From Simplicispira lacusdiani (GTDB taxonomy: Bacteria; Pseudomonadota; Gammaproteobacteria; Burkholderiales; Burkholderiaceae_C), in NCBI RefSeq assembly GCF_003604195.1, contig NZ_QXGR01000009.1:89802-153801 (forward strand): a DNA stretch of 64,000 nt, given 5' to 3'. Positions 35,717-45,873 of this stretch are shown here, one piece after another (position 1 is the stretch's first letter; each line of letters starts with the position of its first letter). The position numbers were made by a program, and so were the translations under genes. The notes beneath the pieces were generated by a model, which was not told where the DNA came from, searched no databases, and was given only the letters and a program-made list of their open reading frames with translations.

Positions 35717-36844
35717 TTACCGTTTTTCGCGCACAAACCCCAGAATTTGTGTCACGAGGTCGTCCTGCGCCAGCAGCCGGGTGCGCGCGGCCTGCACGCA
35801 GCCGGTCCATTCGGCGAGGGCGTCGTCGTCGGGGATGTGCAGCGGCGGCGCGCCCTCCAGTCCGTTCCAGGCGGCGTGGAAGCGGCGCAGAGAAGCGGGG
35901 GCATGCAGCCAGTCCAGGAAGGCATGGAGCTTGTCGTGGTGCGCGTTGTCGTGCTGCGGGTAGATCTGCCAGACCAGCGGCCGGCCCGCCCACAGCGCGC
36001 GCACCAGCGAGTCCTCGCCGCGCACCAGGTTCAGGTCGCAGCCCCAGAGCATCTCGTCGAACGCTGGTTGGGGGCAGGGGTCGAGGTATGAAATCGATAG
36101 CTGCCCGCGCTTGCCTGGCGTGCCCTGCAGGCCATTTTTATCCATGTCTTGCAGGGCGGCCCGCGTGGCGGCCGTGGCGCGGCCGGGCGTGGCGAGCAGC
36201 CGCGTGGGCTGCCGGGCGCACTGGGCCAGCAGCGCTGGCAGGGCGGCGGGCTCGTAGCAGAACAGCGAGATCCAGCGTTCATCCGGCACGGCCGTCGGGC
36301 CGGGGCGCCGTGCCGCGCGCCAGGCCAGGCCATCGAAGCGCGCCTGGCGTTCCAGCAGCCCGGGTTCGCGCAGCAGCCCGCCCGTGGCGGGCGTGAAGCC
36401 GGGGTAGAAGAACCATTTCACGCCGCCCAAGGCCGCGCCTTGGCGCACGGGCGAGGGCAGGCGGTGGCAGCGTTCCACGTAGCCCTCGGCGGACAGGTAT
36501 TCGAGGTTGATCCACAGGTATTCTTGCCCTGCGGCCTTCGAAACACGGGCGCTGTCAGCGATGAATTCGGGAGCCACCTCGCAGCCGAAGGCCTCGACCA
36601 GCACCTGCGTGGGGGCATCGTGCGGCGCGAGCACGCCGCCCCAGGCGCGCACCTGCACGCCCGGGCAGCCCTGCGGCGCGAGCCAGGCCAGGGCCGAGGC
36701 GTCGTCCACCCACAAGCGCACCCGTTGGCCGCGCGCCGCCAGGTCGGTGGACAGGCGCCAGCACACGCCGATGTCGCCGAAGTTGTCGATCACGCGGCAG
36801 AAGATGTCCCATTGCAGAGAGGCGGAAGGGGCTTGCGAACTCAT
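35717..36844 (-). CDS. earP: EF-P arginine rhamnosyltransferase
   Basis: A 375-residue glycosyltransferase that transfers rhamnose from dTDP-rhamnose to Arg32 of EF-P. It has [20 protein letters not shown] at the N-terminus and the nucleotide-sugar site [36 protein letters not shown] near residues 260-305. Both are strong family marks. Residues ~235-254 are encoded by a copy of the short dispersed element, inserted in frame just before the strand that leads to the active region. An alternative ATG lies three codons upstream. The gene is divergent from uvrC with only 29 bp between starts, and it lies 142 bp upstream of efp. Confidence 0.93.
   Translation of the reverse strand: MSSQAPSASLQWDIFCRVIDNFGDIGVCWRLSTDLAARGQRVRLWVDDASALAWLAPQGCPGVQVRAWGGVLAPHDAPTQVLVEAFGCEVAPEFIADSARVSKAAGQEYLWINLEYLSAEGYVERCHRLPSPVRQGAALGGVKWFFYPGFTPATGGLLREPGLLERQARFDGLAWRAARRPGPTAVPDERWISLFCYEPAALPALLAQCARQPTRLLATPGRATAATRAALQDMDKNGLQGTPGKRGQLSISYLDPCPQPAFDEMLWGCDLNLVRGEDSLVRALWAGRPLVWQIYPQHDNAHHDKLHAFLDWLHAPASLRRFHAAWNGLEGAPPLHIPDDDALAEWTGCVQAARTRLLAQDDLVTQILGFVREKR
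36085..36142 (+). repeat. Short dispersed element, copy 7 (in coding sequence)
   Basis: TATGAAATCGATAGCTGC is followed by the CGCGCTT box, a GTGCCCTGCAGGCC stretch and ATTTTTATC. The order of parts matches copies 4 and 11. It is transcribed antisense to its own orientation within earP and contains no stop in the earP frame. Confidence 0.75.
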
Positions 36845-36873
36845 GGCCTGCATTGTCTGCGCACAATAGCGCC

Positions 36874-38814
36874 ATGGTTGACGAGCACCCCGAAGAACTG
36901 CTGGCGCAGGTGGCCGCGCTGCCCCCCCTGCCCGGCGTGTACCGCTATTTCGACGCCGAGGGCGCGCTGCTCTATGTGGGCAAGGCGCGCAACCTCAAGA
37001 AGCGCGTCTCCAGCTACTTCACCAAGCAGCATGCCGGGACGCGCACCGGCCACATGGTGGGCAAGATCGCGCGGCTGGAGACCACGGTGGTGCGCTCCGA
37101 GGCCGAGGCGCTGCTGCTGGAAAACAATCTCATCAAGTCGCAGAACCCGCGCTACAACATCCTGTTCCGCGACGACAAGAGCTATCCCTTCCTGAAGATC
37201 ACCGGGGTGGCCGCGAAGGACGGGCAGGGCGAGGCGCCGCTCCAGCGCTTTCCTCGCATGGCCTATTACCGCGGCAGCATCGACAAGCGGCACCGCTACT
37301 TCGGCCCCTACCCGAGCGCCTGGGCCGTGAAGGAAACCATCCAGTTGCTGCAGAAGGTGTTCCGCCTGCGCACCTGCGAGGACACGGTGTTCGCCAACCG
37401 CACGCGGCCCTGCCTGCTCTACCAGATCAAGCGCTGCACCGGGCCCTGCGTGGGCCTGATTGCACCCGAGGCCTATGCGCAGGACGTGGCGCACGCCGAG
37501 GCGATGTTGCGCGGCGAGACCCAGGCACTGCTGCAGGAGTTGGAGGCGCGCATGATGGCGCACGCCGAGCGGCTGGAGTTCGAGTTGGCGGCCGAGCTGC
37601 GCAACCAGATCACGGCGCTGGCGCGCGTGCTGCACCAGCAGGCGGTGGAGACCACATCGGACAAGGATGTGGACATTCTTGCCGTGCGCGTGCAGGGCGG
37701 GCGGGCCTGCGTGAACCTGGCCATGGTGCGTGGCGGCCGCCATCTGGGCGACCGGGCCTACTTTCCGGTGCATGTGGACGATGCCGCTGCCGTGTACGCC
37801 ACCGAGAACGCGGCCGATGCGCCGCCCTCGGTCGAGCAGCAGGTGCTCGAAGCCTTCATCGCGCAGCACTACATCGACGTGCCCGTGCCATCGATGCTCA
37901 TCGCCAGCGAGCCCGTGGCGCCAGAGCTGACGCAGGCGTTGTCGGAACAGGTGGGCCAGCGCGTGGCCGTGGTGCACCAGCCGCGCGGCCAGCGCCGCGC
38001 CTGGCTCGACATGGCACGCCAGAATGCCGAGCTGCAGCTCGCCCGCCTGCTGGCCGAGGAGGGCTCGCAGCAGGCGCGCACGCGCGCGCTGGCCGAGGCG
38101 CTGGACTTGCCGCAGGAAGACCTCGACATGCTGACGATCGAGTGCTTCGACATTTCGCACACGGCGGGCGAGGCTACGCAGGCCTCGTGCGTGGTGTTCC
38201 ACCACCACAAGATGCAGGGCAGCGAGTACCGGCGCTACAAGATCGAGGGCATCACCGGCGGCGACGACTACGCCGCCATGCGCCAGGTGCTGCAGCGCCG
38301 CTACAGCAAGGTGGCCGAGGCACAGCGCGAGGCCGGCGGCGCCGAGCCCGCGGCCGGCCAGGCGCGCCTGCCCGACCTGGTGCTGGTCGATGGCGGCAAG
38401 GGCCAGGTGGCGATGGCGCGCGAGGTGTTCATGGCGCTGGGGCTCGATGTCGCGCGCATCGTCGGGGTGGAGAAGGGCGAGGGCCGCAAGGTGGGCCTGG
38501 AGGAGCTGGTGTTCGCCGACGGACGCGAGAAGGTCTACCTGGGCCGGGATTCGGCCGCGCTCATGCTGGTGGCGCAGATCCGCGACGAGGCGCACCGCTT
38601 CGCCATCACCGGCATGCGCGCGGCGCGCGCCAAGGTGCGCGTGGGCGGCAGCCGGCTGGAGGACATCCCCGGCATCGGGCCGAAGAAGCGCGCGCGCCTG
38701 CTGCAGCGCTTTGGCGGCGTGCGCGGCGTGCAGGACGCCAGCGTCGAGGATCTGGCCGGCGTCGAGGGCATCTCCCGCGAGCTGGCCGAAGAGATCTACC
38801 GCGCATTGCGTTGA
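36874..38814 (+). CDS. uvrC: UvrABC system protein C
   Basis: A 646-residue excinuclease subunit making both cuts around a UvrAB-marked lesion. The GIY-YIG domain spans about residues 12-95 ([25 protein letters not shown]). The UVR interaction segment is near 195-240, and the RNase H-like endonuclease domain lies in 370-540 ([19 protein letters not shown]). Tandem helix-hairpin-helix motifs finish the protein ([18 protein letters not shown]). Length is typical. The ATG at 36874 is chosen. It shares a divergent 29-bp promoter gap with earP. Confidence 0.97.
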   Translation: MVDEHPEELLAQVAALPPLPGVYRYFDAEGALLYVGKARNLKKRVSSYFTKQHAGTRTGHMVGKIARLETTVVRSEAEALLLENNLIKSQNPRYNILFRDDKSYPFLKITGVAAKDGQGEAPLQRFPRMAYYRGSIDKRHRYFGPYPSAWAVKETIQLLQKVFRLRTCEDTVFANRTRPCLLYQIKRCTGPCVGLIAPEAYAQDVAHAEAMLRGETQALLQELEARMMAHAERLEFELAAELRNQITALARVLHQQAVETTSDKDVDILAVRVQGGRACVNLAMVRGGRHLGDRAYFPVHVDDAAAVYATENAADAPPSVEQQVLEAFIAQHYIDVPVPSMLIASEPVAPELTQALSEQVGQRVAVVHQPRGQRRAWLDMARQNAELQLARLLAEEGSQQARTRALAEALDLPQEDLDMLTIECFDISHTAGEATQASCVVFHHHKMQGSEYRRYKIEGITGGDDYAAMRQVLQRRYSKVAEAQREAGGAEPAAGQARLPDLVLVDGGKGQVAMAREVFMALGLDVARIVGVEKGEGRKVGLEELVFADGREKVYLGRDSAALMLVAQIRDEAHRFAITGMRAARAKVRVGGSRLEDIPGIGPKKRARLLQRFGGVRGVQDASVEDLAGVEGISRELAEEIYRALR

Positions 38815-38868
38815 CGGCCAGGGGCATTCCTTGTCGCCAGCCGGGTTGGGCATGACACAATCGCAGCC

Positions 38869-39435
38869 ATGTTCTGGACCATCCCCACCATCATGACCTG
38901 GACGCGCATCGTCGCGATACCCTTGATCGTGGGGGTGTTCTACGCGCCCCTCGATCCGGCCACGCGCAATCTCGTTGCGGCGTTGATGTTCATCGTCTTC
39001 GCGGCCACCGACTGGCTCGACGGTTACCTGGCGCGCAAGCTCAACCAGACCTCGTCGTTCGGCGCCTTCCTCGACCCGGTGGCCGACAAGTTTCTCGTCT
39101 GCGCCTCGCTGCTGGTGCTGGTGCACCTGCAGCGCGCCGACGTGTTCGTGGCGCTCATCATCATCGGCCGCGAGATCGCCATCTCGGCCCTGCGCGAATG
39201 GATGGCGCAGATCGGCGCGAGCAAGAGCGTGGCCGTGCACATGCTGGGCAAGCTCAAGACCACGGTGCAGATGGTGGCCATCCCCTTTCTGCTCTACGAC
39301 GGGCGCGTTCTGGGAGTGATCGACACGGGGGTGTGGGGCACCTGGCTGATCTGGATCGCCGCCGTGCTCACGGTGTGGTCCATGGTCTACTACCTGCAGA
39401 AAGCCTTGCCGGAGATCCGTGCACGCGTCAAATGA
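38869..39435 (+). CDS. pgsA: CDP-diacylglycerol-glycerol-3-phosphate 3-phosphatidyltransferase
   Basis: A 188-residue inner-membrane enzyme making phosphatidylglycerol phosphate. The CDP-alcohol transferase motif is complete: D48, D51-G52, A55-R56, G65, D69 and D73. About five or six hydrophobic segments are present. It lies 54 bp after uvrC, an order common in proteobacteria, so one transcript is likely. Confidence 0.96.
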   Translation: MFWTIPTIMTWTRIVAIPLIVGVFYAPLDPATRNLVAALMFIVFAATDWLDGYLARKLNQTSSFGAFLDPVADKFLVCASLLVLVHLQRADVFVALIIIGREIAISALREWMAQIGASKSVAVHMLGKLKTTVQMVAIPFLLYDGRVLGVIDTGVWGTWLIWIAAVLTVWSMVYYLQKALPEIRARVK

Positions 39436-39605
39436 CGACTGCCTCTGGCAGGCGCGCGGGGGCAGGCGCAAGGCGTCCCGGATGCGTGTCAATCAGGGAA
39501 GATGCCGAGCCCTGTCGTGGCGCCAAAAAACCCACGCTCCGCCTGATTGGCGACACAAATGCGACTAGAATCGCCCGTTGCGCCGTTGCAATCCGGCGTG
39601 TTGTA

Positions 39606-39634
39606 TTGACACCCGGAGAGTCGATGGTTTTAAT
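39606..39634 (+). promoter_or_regulatory. Sigma-70 promoter of hupB
   Basis: TTGACA (39606-39611), 17-bp spacer, TTTAAT (39629-39634). A start near 39641 would leave a leader of about 124 bases before the GTG of hupB. It is the only clear signal in the 329-base gap 39436-39764. Confidence 0.75.
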
Positions 39635-39764
39635 CTGACACGGCAGCGCTTGCTGTGGATACCAGTCAATCATTCGTCCCCAATGGCACAGTCGCAGACC
39701 GTGGACGTGTGATGAGACCAGGCGACCAAGAGACAATCCACCCATTTTTCCCGAGAGGCTTCTT

Positions 39765-40037
39765 GTGAACAAAACCGAACTGATTGAGCACATCGCGAAC
39801 AACGCCGACATCTCCAAGGCTGCAGCTGCGCGCGCACTGGAATCCACGATCGAGGCGGTCAAGAAGACGCTGAAAAAGGGCGGTACGGTGTCGCTCGTCG
39901 GTTTTGGCACCTTTGCCGTGGGCAAGCGTGCCGCCCGCACCGGCCGCAATCCCCGCACGGGCGCTGCGATTAAAATCAAGGCTGCTAAAGTTCCAAAGTT
40001 CCGTCCGGGCAAGGCATTGAAGGATGCCCTGAACTGA
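39765..40037 (+). CDS. hupB: HU-family DNA-binding protein
   Basis: A 90-residue histone-like protein that bends and compacts DNA. It begins [11 protein letters not shown] and has the DNA-binding arm [21 protein letters not shown] and the ending [19 protein letters not shown]. The start codon is GTG with GAGAGG seven to twelve bases upstream. tRNA-Val and ppiD follow, the usual order in this group. A strong sigma-70 promoter lies 130 bp upstream. Confidence 0.97.
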   Translation: MNKTELIEHIANNADISKAAAARALESTIEAVKKTLKKGGTVSLVGFGTFAVGKRAARTGRNPRTGAAIKIKAAKVPKFRPGKALKDALN

Positions 40038-40052
40038 CATCTGATCGAGGTG

Positions 40053-40128
40053 GGGTGCTTAGCTCAGTTGGTAGAGCGGCGCCCTTACAAGGCGTAGGTC
40101 GGCGGTTCGACCCCGTCAGCACCCACCA
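40053..40128 (+). tRNA. tRNA-Val (TAC)
   Basis: A 76-base cloverleaf. The acceptor GGGTGCT pairs with AGCACCC, followed by A and encoded CCA. The anticodon TAC lies at 40086-40088 in loop CTTACAA. It starts 15 bp after the hupB stop, so it may be cut from the hupB transcript. Confidence 0.97.
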
Positions 40129-40140
40129 CACTGATGCAAA

Positions 40141-40166
40141 GGCGAACGAAAGTTCGCCTTTTGTTT
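40141..40166 (+). terminator. Terminator after tRNA-Val
   Basis: GGCGAAC, loop GAAA, GTTCGCC, then TTTTGTTTT. It ends the hupB-tRNA transcript just before ppiD. Confidence 0.85.
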
Positions 40167-40187
40167 TATGTCACTGAAAGATTGACC

Positions 40188-42107
40188 ATGTTTGAATCCA
40201 TCCGCAAGCACACCAAGATCGCGATGTTCTTGCTGTTCTTGCTGATCATTCCTTCGTTCGTGCTTGTCGGTATCGACAGGAACTACTTCTCCAGCAGCAG
40301 CCCCGTGGTCGCCCGCGTGGATGGGCATGACATCACGCAGGCCGACTGGGACAACGCGCACAAGATGGAGTCGGACCGCCGACGCGCGGAGCAGCCCAAC
40401 ATGGATGCCAAGCTGCTGGATACGCCCGAGGCGCGCTACGCCACGCTGGAACGCATGGTGCGTGACCGCGTCCTGCAGGTCGCCGCCCAGAAGATGCACA
40501 TGGTGACCAGTGACAGCCGGCTTGCACGCAGCCTGCAGGAGATTCCGCAGATCGCAGCGCTCAAGAAGCCTGACGGCAGTATCGATACCGAGGCCTACCG
40601 CGCTCTGGTGGCGCCCCAGGGCATGACCCCGGAGGGCTTCGAGGCCGCCATGCGCCGTGATCTGGCGGTCGGCCAGGTGCTGGCGGGCGTGATGGGGTCG
40701 AGCTTTGCCTCCACGGCGCAGGCTGGCGCCACCCTCGATGCCCTGTTCCAGCGCCGTGAGGTCCAGACGGTGGTGTTCAAGCCTGCTGATTTCGCCGCCA
40801 AGGTCCAACCCACGGATGAGGACCTGCAGGCTTACTACAAGGCCAATCCCGCATTGTTCCAGCAGGCCGAACAGGCCGCGGTGGAATACGTGGTTCTCGA
40901 TCTGGAGAGCCTGCGCGCCAGCATCACGCTCAACGAGGATGACCTGCGCACCTACTACAAGGAAAACGTCGATCGTCTCGCCGGCAAGGAGGAGCGCCGC
41001 GCCAGCCACATCTTGATCACGGCCTCCAAGGATGCCGCACCGGCTGACCGCGATAAGGCCAAGGCACGGGCCGAGGAGTTGCTGGCACAAGTGCGCAAGG
41101 CGCCAGCCAGTTTCGCCGAGGTGGCCAAGAAAAACTCCCAGGACCCAGGCTCGGCGGCGCAGGGCGGCGACCTCAACTTCTTCGCCCGTGGCGCCATGGT
41201 CAAGCCCTTCGAGGAGGCTGCCTACGCGCTCAAGAAAGGCGAGATCAGCGATGTGGTGGAAACCGATTTTGGCTACCACGTCATTCTGCTGACCGACATC
41301 AAGTCGCCGCGCAAGCCGAGCTTCGAGGAACTGCGTCCCTCCATGGAGGCTGAACTCAAGCAGCAGCAGGCGCAACGCAAGTTCGCCGAAGTGGCCGAGA
41401 CGTTCTCCAACAGCGTCTACGAACAATCCGATAGCCTGCAGCCGGTCGCCGACAAGCTCAAGCTCAAGATCCAGACCGCCAAGGGCGTGGCGCGCACCCC
41501 CATGCCGGGCCTGCCCGGCCCGCTGACCAACGCCAAGTTCCTGGAGGCGTTGTTCTCGGCCGACGCGCTGGAGAACAAGCGCAATACCGAGGCCGTCGAG
41601 TTCGGTCCCAGCCAGATGGTGGCGGGCCGGGTGGTCGAATACACGCCGGCCCGCACCCGTGCGTTCGATGAGGTGCAGGCCCAGGTGCGCCAGCGTTACG
41701 TGGCGGAAAAATCCGCCGAGCTGGCGCGCAAGGAAGGCGAGGCCAAGCGCGCAGCCTGGTCGCAGAATGCGGGCGGTGCCACGGGTCTCTCTGCACCCGT
41801 GATGGTGGCGCGTGACAAGCCGCAGAACCTGCCGCGCCCCGTGGTGGATGCCATCATGAGCGTTGGTGCCGATGCCTTGCCGGCATGGACCGGCGTGGAT
41901 CTGGGGCCCCAGGGCTATGTGGTCGCCAAGGTCAACAGCATCGCCCCCGGCGAAGCCCCGGAAGCAGGCATGGCTGCGCAGCGTCATCAGCAATATGCCC
42001 AGTGGTGGTCCAATGCCGAAGGCATGGCCTACTACGAAACGCTCAAGACGCGGTTCAAGGTGCAGTTCAAGGTCCCACGTCCGACAGCTTCCATCGCGGA
42101 AAAATGA
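40188..42107 (+). CDS. ppiD: Periplasmic folding factor PpiD
   Basis: A 639-residue inner-membrane-anchored chaperone with parvulin domain. A single transmembrane helix lies near residues 10-30 ([18 protein letters not shown]). A SurA-like N-terminal chaperone region follows to about 250, then a parvulin domain around 265-365 ([43 protein letters not shown]). A C-terminal chaperone lobe ends the protein. It helps newly secreted outer-membrane proteins leaving SecYEG. The start at 40188 begins [10 protein letters not shown]. It follows hupB, as in many proteobacteria. Confidence 0.95.
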   Translation: MFESIRKHTKIAMFLLFLLIIPSFVLVGIDRNYFSSSSPVVARVDGHDITQADWDNAHKMESDRRRAEQPNMDAKLLDTPEARYATLERMVRDRVLQVAAQKMHMVTSDSRLARSLQEIPQIAALKKPDGSIDTEAYRALVAPQGMTPEGFEAAMRRDLAVGQVLAGVMGSSFASTAQAGATLDALFQRREVQTVVFKPADFAAKVQPTDEDLQAYYKANPALFQQAEQAAVEYVVLDLESLRASITLNEDDLRTYYKENVDRLAGKEERRASHILITASKDAAPADRDKAKARAEELLAQVRKAPASFAEVAKKNSQDPGSAAQGGDLNFFARGAMVKPFEEAAYALKKGEISDVVETDFGYHVILLTDIKSPRKPSFEELRPSMEAELKQQQAQRKFAEVAETFSNSVYEQSDSLQPVADKLKLKIQTAKGVARTPMPGLPGPLTNAKFLEALFSADALENKRNTEAVEFGPSQMVAGRVVEYTPARTRAFDEVQAQVRQRYVAEKSAELARKEGEAKRAAWSQNAGGATGLSAPVMVARDKPQNLPRPVVDAIMSVGADALPAWTGVDLGPQGYVVAKVNSIAPGEAPEAGMAAQRHQQYAQWWSNAEGMAYYETLKTRFKVQFKVPRPTASIAEK

Positions 42108-42138
42108 TGCTGTTCGAAGTGGTGGTGCTTTTACAGGT

Positions 42139-42144
42139 TATAAT
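42139..42144 (+). promoter_or_regulatory. -10 box of tRNA-His
   Basis: A perfect TATAAT lies 11 bp upstream of the tRNA. No good -35 box is seen at the expected distance inside the end of ppiD. Confidence 0.6.
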
Positions 42145-42154
42145 TTGAGTCTAC

Positions 42155-42231
42155 GGTGGCTGTAGCTCAGTTGGTAGAGTCCAGGATTGTGATTCCTGTC
42201 GTCGTGGGTTCGAGTCCCATCAGCCACCCCA
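42155..42231 (+). tRNA. tRNA-His (GTG)
   Basis: A 77-base gene including the extra 5' G (42155) opposite discriminator C, the tRNA-His identity mark. The acceptor GTGGCTG pairs with CAGCCAC, and the anticodon GTG lies at 42189-42191. CCA is encoded. Confidence 0.97.
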
Positions 42232-42240
42232 AATAAAGAA

Positions 42241-42279
42241 ACGCGCCAGTGCTACCAAGCTTGGCGCGTTTTGTTTTTT
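42241..42279 (+). terminator. Terminator after tRNA-His
   Basis: ACGCGCCA (42241-42248) pairs with TGGCGCGT (42262-42269), followed by TTTGTTTTTT. Confidence 0.85.
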
Positions 42280-42391
42280 GCCTCTCCCGAAAGATGGGGA
42301 CTTCCCCTGGCCTTTCCGGGTGCCTTTTGCGCTGTTTTGTCCCGTGCATCGGGGGCATGGACGGAATGCCGGCGCGGAAATATAGTGGGGC

Positions 42392-42637
42392 ATGGAAAAC
42401 AATCCCGACCTGAAGGTGGTGACCGACAGTTTCCCTCATATCGGCAAGGTATTGCGGCAGATGTGGGGGGCGCCGGAGGTGACCGATTACATCGACACGC
42501 TGCTGTATGACACCCGGGATGGGGGGCGACAGGGATTTCCGCGGGAAGTCATGGCGGCCTTGATGAACATCTACACGGCCCATGCAGGCAAGGGTGCTGA
42601 CGGGTCGAACCCGCTGGCCCAGGATGCTCCGCCCTGA
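42392..42637 (+). CDS. Small uncharacterised protein
   Basis: An 81-residue protein that I do not recognise. It starts MENNPDLKVV and contains MWGAPEVTDYIDTLLYDTRDG and FPREVMAALMNIY, a compact amphipathic pattern. It is cytoplasmic, with no cysteine or signal peptide. The codon pattern is GC-rich at third positions, as in its neighbours, and no long overlapping frame competes, so it is likely real. It stands alone between tRNA-His and the acyl-CoA ligase. Confidence 0.65.
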   Translation: MENNPDLKVVTDSFPHIGKVLRQMWGAPEVTDYIDTLLYDTRDGGRQGFPREVMAALMNIYTAHAGKGADGSNPLAQDAPP

Positions 42638-42750
42638 GGGGCCGCTTGCCACGTCTTCCGGGCACTTGCGTTGACGGTTCCCGTCCAATGCCTTCCCGTC
42701 GTCTTTCGTGGCGACGTCCGGTCGCCAATAGAAAGACAGTCCCTGCATTT

Positions 42751-42800
42751 GCTATCGAATTAATAGCTATCAGGGTAAATGCCTGTTGGCTGAAAACGGC
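42751..42800 (+). repeat. Short dispersed element, copy 8 (divergent)
   Basis: GCTATCGAATTAATAGC keeps the first palindrome. The rest (ATCAGGGTAAATGCC, TTGGCTGAAAAC) has lost the GCGCTT box. Confidence 0.5.
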
Positions 42801-42892
42801 ATGCAGGGCAGGATGCTTGCGTTGGAACAAAGCCGATACTGGCTCCCATGCGCACTGCTGGTCCGCATGCCCTACCGACTGGAGGTATCCTG

Positions 42893-44587
42893 ATGAGCCT
42901 TTCCGTTCCCCCTGAAACCCTGGCCCTGCAGCGTCTGTACCACTGGGAGGCCACGGCGCCGGACCGCGTCACGCTATCCCAGCCCATCGGTCAGGGCGTG
43001 GTGCAGGATTTCACCTGGCGCCAGGTGGCCGACCAAGTGCGGCGCATGGCGGCGCACTTGCAGGCCCAGGGCTGGGAGCCTGGCACCAAGGTGGCCATCC
43101 TGTCGAAGAACTGCGCCTGGTGGCTCATGAGCGACCTGGCCATCTGGATGGCCGGGTATGTCTCCGTTCCCTTGTATCCGACGCTGGCGCACGATACCGT
43201 GCACCAGATCCTCGTCCACAGCGAGGCCAAGGCCTGTTTCATTGGCAAGCTCGATGGCTGGGAAGGCATGAAGCCCGGGGTACCTGAGGGCATGCACTGC
43301 ATCAGCTACCCCTTGTCGCCGAGCGATGCCGTGCGCAGCTACGAGGGCTGGGATGCGATCTGCGCGCGCAGCCAGCCGCTGCAGGGGCAGCCCACGCGCG
43401 CGGCGGATGAGCTTGCAACGCTGATCTACACCTCGGGCACCACGGGTAAACCCAAGGGGGTGATGCACACCTTCGGCAACTTCGCCTGGGCGTTGGGTGC
43501 CGGGATTCAACGCATTCCCATGGGGGAGAACGACCGCATCCTCTCCTATCTGCCGCTGGCCCATGTGGTCGAGCGGGTGCTGGTCGAGCATGGCTGGCTG
43601 CGCACGGGCATGCATCTGTTCTTCGCCGAAACGCTGGATACCTTCACGCTGGATCTGCAGCGTGCCCGTCCCACGGTCTTCTTCTCCGTGCCGCGCCTCT
43701 GGGTGAAATTCCAGCAGGGCATCCACCACAAGATGCCTGAATCCAGACTCAACCTTTTGCTGTCGATCCCCTTCGTGGGCGGCCTGGTGCGGCGCAAGGT
43801 GCAGAAGGCGCTGGGGCTGGACCAGTGCCGTATCGCTGCGGGAGGGGCTGCGCCCATGCCCGTGGCGTTGATGCAGTGGTACAGCAAGCTGGGCCTGCAC
43901 ATCAACGAAGGCTACGGCATGACGGAGAACCTCGCCGTCTCGCACATCACCGAGCCTGGCAAGAACCAGCAGGGCAGCGTGGGCCCTACCTATGAAGGCG
44001 TGGAGCACCGCATCGACCCGGTGACCGGCGAGATCCAGATGCGCAGCCCGGCCGTCATGCTGGGCTACTACAAGGAACCTGTGCTGAGCCAGGAGGCGTT
44101 CACGGCCGACGGCTGGCTGCGCACAGGGGACAAGGGGCATATCGACACGCAGGGGCATCTGCACATCACGGGCCGGGTGAAGGACCTGTTCAAGACCGGC
44201 AAGGGCAAGTATGTCGCTCCGGCGCCCATCGAGGACATGCTGGGCACGCACGAGGCCGTGGAGGCCTGCGTGGTCACGGGGGCCAACCTGGGCCAGCCCC
44301 TGGGCATCGTGATGATCAACGCCGACGCGGCGGCGCAGGCCGCCACGGCCGAGGGGCGCGCCCGGCTGGAGGCATCCCTGGGCCAGCACCTGCGGGGGCT
44401 CAACGCCACGCTCGATCCGCACGAGCAATTGCAGTGCATCGTCGTGGTGAGCACGCCCTGGACCGTGGACAACGACCTCATCACCCCCACCTTCAAGGTC
44501 AAGCGCAACCGCATCGAGGAGGTCTATGCGGCCCGTTATGAATCCTGGGAGGAATCGGGCAAGAAGGTGATCTGGCACGACCTGTGA
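42893..44587 (+). CDS. AMP-binding acyl-CoA ligase
   Basis: A 564-residue adenylate-forming enzyme, similar to long-chain fatty-acid-CoA ligases. The phosphate-binding motif is LIYTSGTTGKPKGVMHT, followed by GYGMTEN and RTGDKGHID. A C-terminal lysine candidate lies in TPTFKVKRNRI. The acid it activates is not clear; the neighbour operon holds a second such ligase with a Liv-type importer. A GGAGG lies 7-11 bases before the ATG at 42893. It ends at a shared bidirectional terminator. Confidence 0.92.
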   Translation: MSLSVPPETLALQRLYHWEATAPDRVTLSQPIGQGVVQDFTWRQVADQVRRMAAHLQAQGWEPGTKVAILSKNCAWWLMSDLAIWMAGYVSVPLYPTLAHDTVHQILVHSEAKACFIGKLDGWEGMKPGVPEGMHCISYPLSPSDAVRSYEGWDAICARSQPLQGQPTRAADELATLIYTSGTTGKPKGVMHTFGNFAWALGAGIQRIPMGENDRILSYLPLAHVVERVLVEHGWLRTGMHLFFAETLDTFTLDLQRARPTVFFSVPRLWVKFQQGIHHKMPESRLNLLLSIPFVGGLVRRKVQKALGLDQCRIAAGGAAPMPVALMQWYSKLGLHINEGYGMTENLAVSHITEPGKNQQGSVGPTYEGVEHRIDPVTGEIQMRSPAVMLGYYKEPVLSQEAFTADGWLRTGDKGHIDTQGHLHITGRVKDLFKTGKGKYVAPAPIEDMLGTHEAVEACVVTGANLGQPLGIVMINADAAAQAATAEGRARLEASLGQHLRGLNATLDPHEQLQCIVVVSTPWTVDNDLITPTFKVKRNRIEEVYAARYESWEESGKKVIWHDL

Positions 44588-44593
44588 ACACCA

Positions 44594-44632
44594 AGAAAAA
44601 CGCCCGGCCGAGGGTTCCGGCCGGGCGTTTTC
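44594..44632. terminator. Bidirectional terminator
   Basis: CGCCCGGCC (44601-44609) pairs with GGCCGGGCG (44619-44627), with A run before and TTTTC after. It separates the convergent ligase gene and the liv operon. Confidence 0.85.
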
Positions 44633-44668
44633 ATTTGCGCAGCCCGGGGGGCTGCGCCGCATGTGGCG

Positions 44669-45847
44669 TTACTCGGTGATGTAGTTCGACACGATGGTCC
44701 AGCGGCCATCATGCAGCTGCGACAGTCGCGAGAGATTGCTGCCCAGGCGTTTCTGCGGGCCGAACTTCTGCGGCGCGCTGCCGAAGATGTCGCGCGGCGT
44801 CTCCATCGTGTCCATGGCCTTGATGAAGGCATCGGTGCTGAGGTTCGGGCCTGCCTTCTGCGCAGCGCGGATGAAGCCGTCGATCACCAGGTAGCCATAG
44901 ACGGAAAAGACGGCCGGGTCTTCGTTGAAAGCCGTCTTGTACTTGTTGGCCCAGAAGCGGATCGGCTGCGAAGCGTCGTCCAGGTAGGGGTTCTGCACCG
45001 TCATGGTGGCATAGAGCCCGTCCATGGCCTTGCCCCCGAGTTTGTGGATGAGATCGGTGTAGGCGGCGCTGGAGGCCACGAAGATCGGGTTGAAGCCCAG
45101 CTTGCGCGCCGTGCCGATGCCGCCGATGGTTTCGCGGATGATGGTGCCCATCACCACCATGTCGCACTCGGATGATTTGAGCTTGGCCATCTGCGAGGAA
45201 AAGTCGGTGGCGCCGCGCTTGAAGGTGGTCTTTTCCACCATGGTGATGCCCATGGTCTTGAGACCGTCTTCGGCGCCACGCTGCACTTCCAGGCCGAACT
45301 CGTCGTCCTGGTACATCGAGCAGACTTTCTTGGAGCCTTTTTCCTTCACCAGCTTGGGCACGGCAGCGCGCATCTGGTCGTAATAAGTGGCCGCGAAGGC
45401 GTACTTGAGCTTGTGGAAGGGCTCGTACATTTCGCGCGCCGCAGTCACGGGGAAGAAGTTGATGACGTTCTTCTCGAACTGCACTGGCATGGCGGCCAGG
45501 TTCTGTGCCGTTCCCAGGTGGCCGACCATCATGAAGATCTTGTTTTGGTTGACCAGCTTCTGCGCGGCCAGCACGGCCTTCTTGGGGTCGTAACCCGAGT
45601 CCTCGACCAGCAGGTTGATCTTGCGGCCATTCACGCCGCCCTGCTCATTCACCTCGTTGACACGCAGCATCATCCCGTTGCGCAATTGCTTGCCGAAACC
45701 CGCGAGAGGGCCGGACAGATCCTGGATGGTGCCCAGGGTGATTTCGGTCTTGCTGACGCCCTGGCTCTCCTGGGCCTGGAGAGCGGGTGCCGTGCATGCT
45801 GCGGCACATGCCAGCACAGACAGGATCGCGGTTGATTTCCGTTTCAT
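44669..45847 (-). CDS. Liv-type ABC transporter substrate-binding protein
   Basis: A 392-residue periplasmic binding protein of the LivK/branched-chain amino-acid family. The signal peptide is MKRKSTAILSVLACAAACTAPALQA, and the mature start GVSKTEITLGTIQDLSGPLAGFGKQLRNG is typical. Members from this group bind amino acids, aromatic acids, dicarboxylates or urea, so the ligand is open. AAGGAGA precedes the ATG at 45847. It is the last gene of the six-gene minus-strand operon, 26 bp after the ligase. Confidence 0.92.
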   Translation of the reverse strand: MKRKSTAILSVLACAAACTAPALQAQESQGVSKTEITLGTIQDLSGPLAGFGKQLRNGMMLRVNEVNEQGGVNGRKINLLVEDSGYDPKKAVLAAQKLVNQNKIFMMVGHLGTAQNLAAMPVQFEKNVINFFPVTAAREMYEPFHKLKYAFAATYYDQMRAAVPKLVKEKGSKKVCSMYQDDEFGLEVQRGAEDGLKTMGITMVEKTTFKRGATDFSSQMAKLKSSECDMVVMGTIIRETIGGIGTARKLGFNPIFVASSAAYTDLIHKLGGKAMDGLYATMTVQNPYLDDASQPIRFWANKYKTAFNEDPAVFSVYGYLVIDGFIRAAQKAGPNLSTDAFIKAMDTMETPRDIFGSAPQKFGPQKRLGSNLSRLSQLHDGRWTIVSNYITE

Positions 45848-45873
45848 GCTTTGTCTCCTTTGTATGTAGGTCG

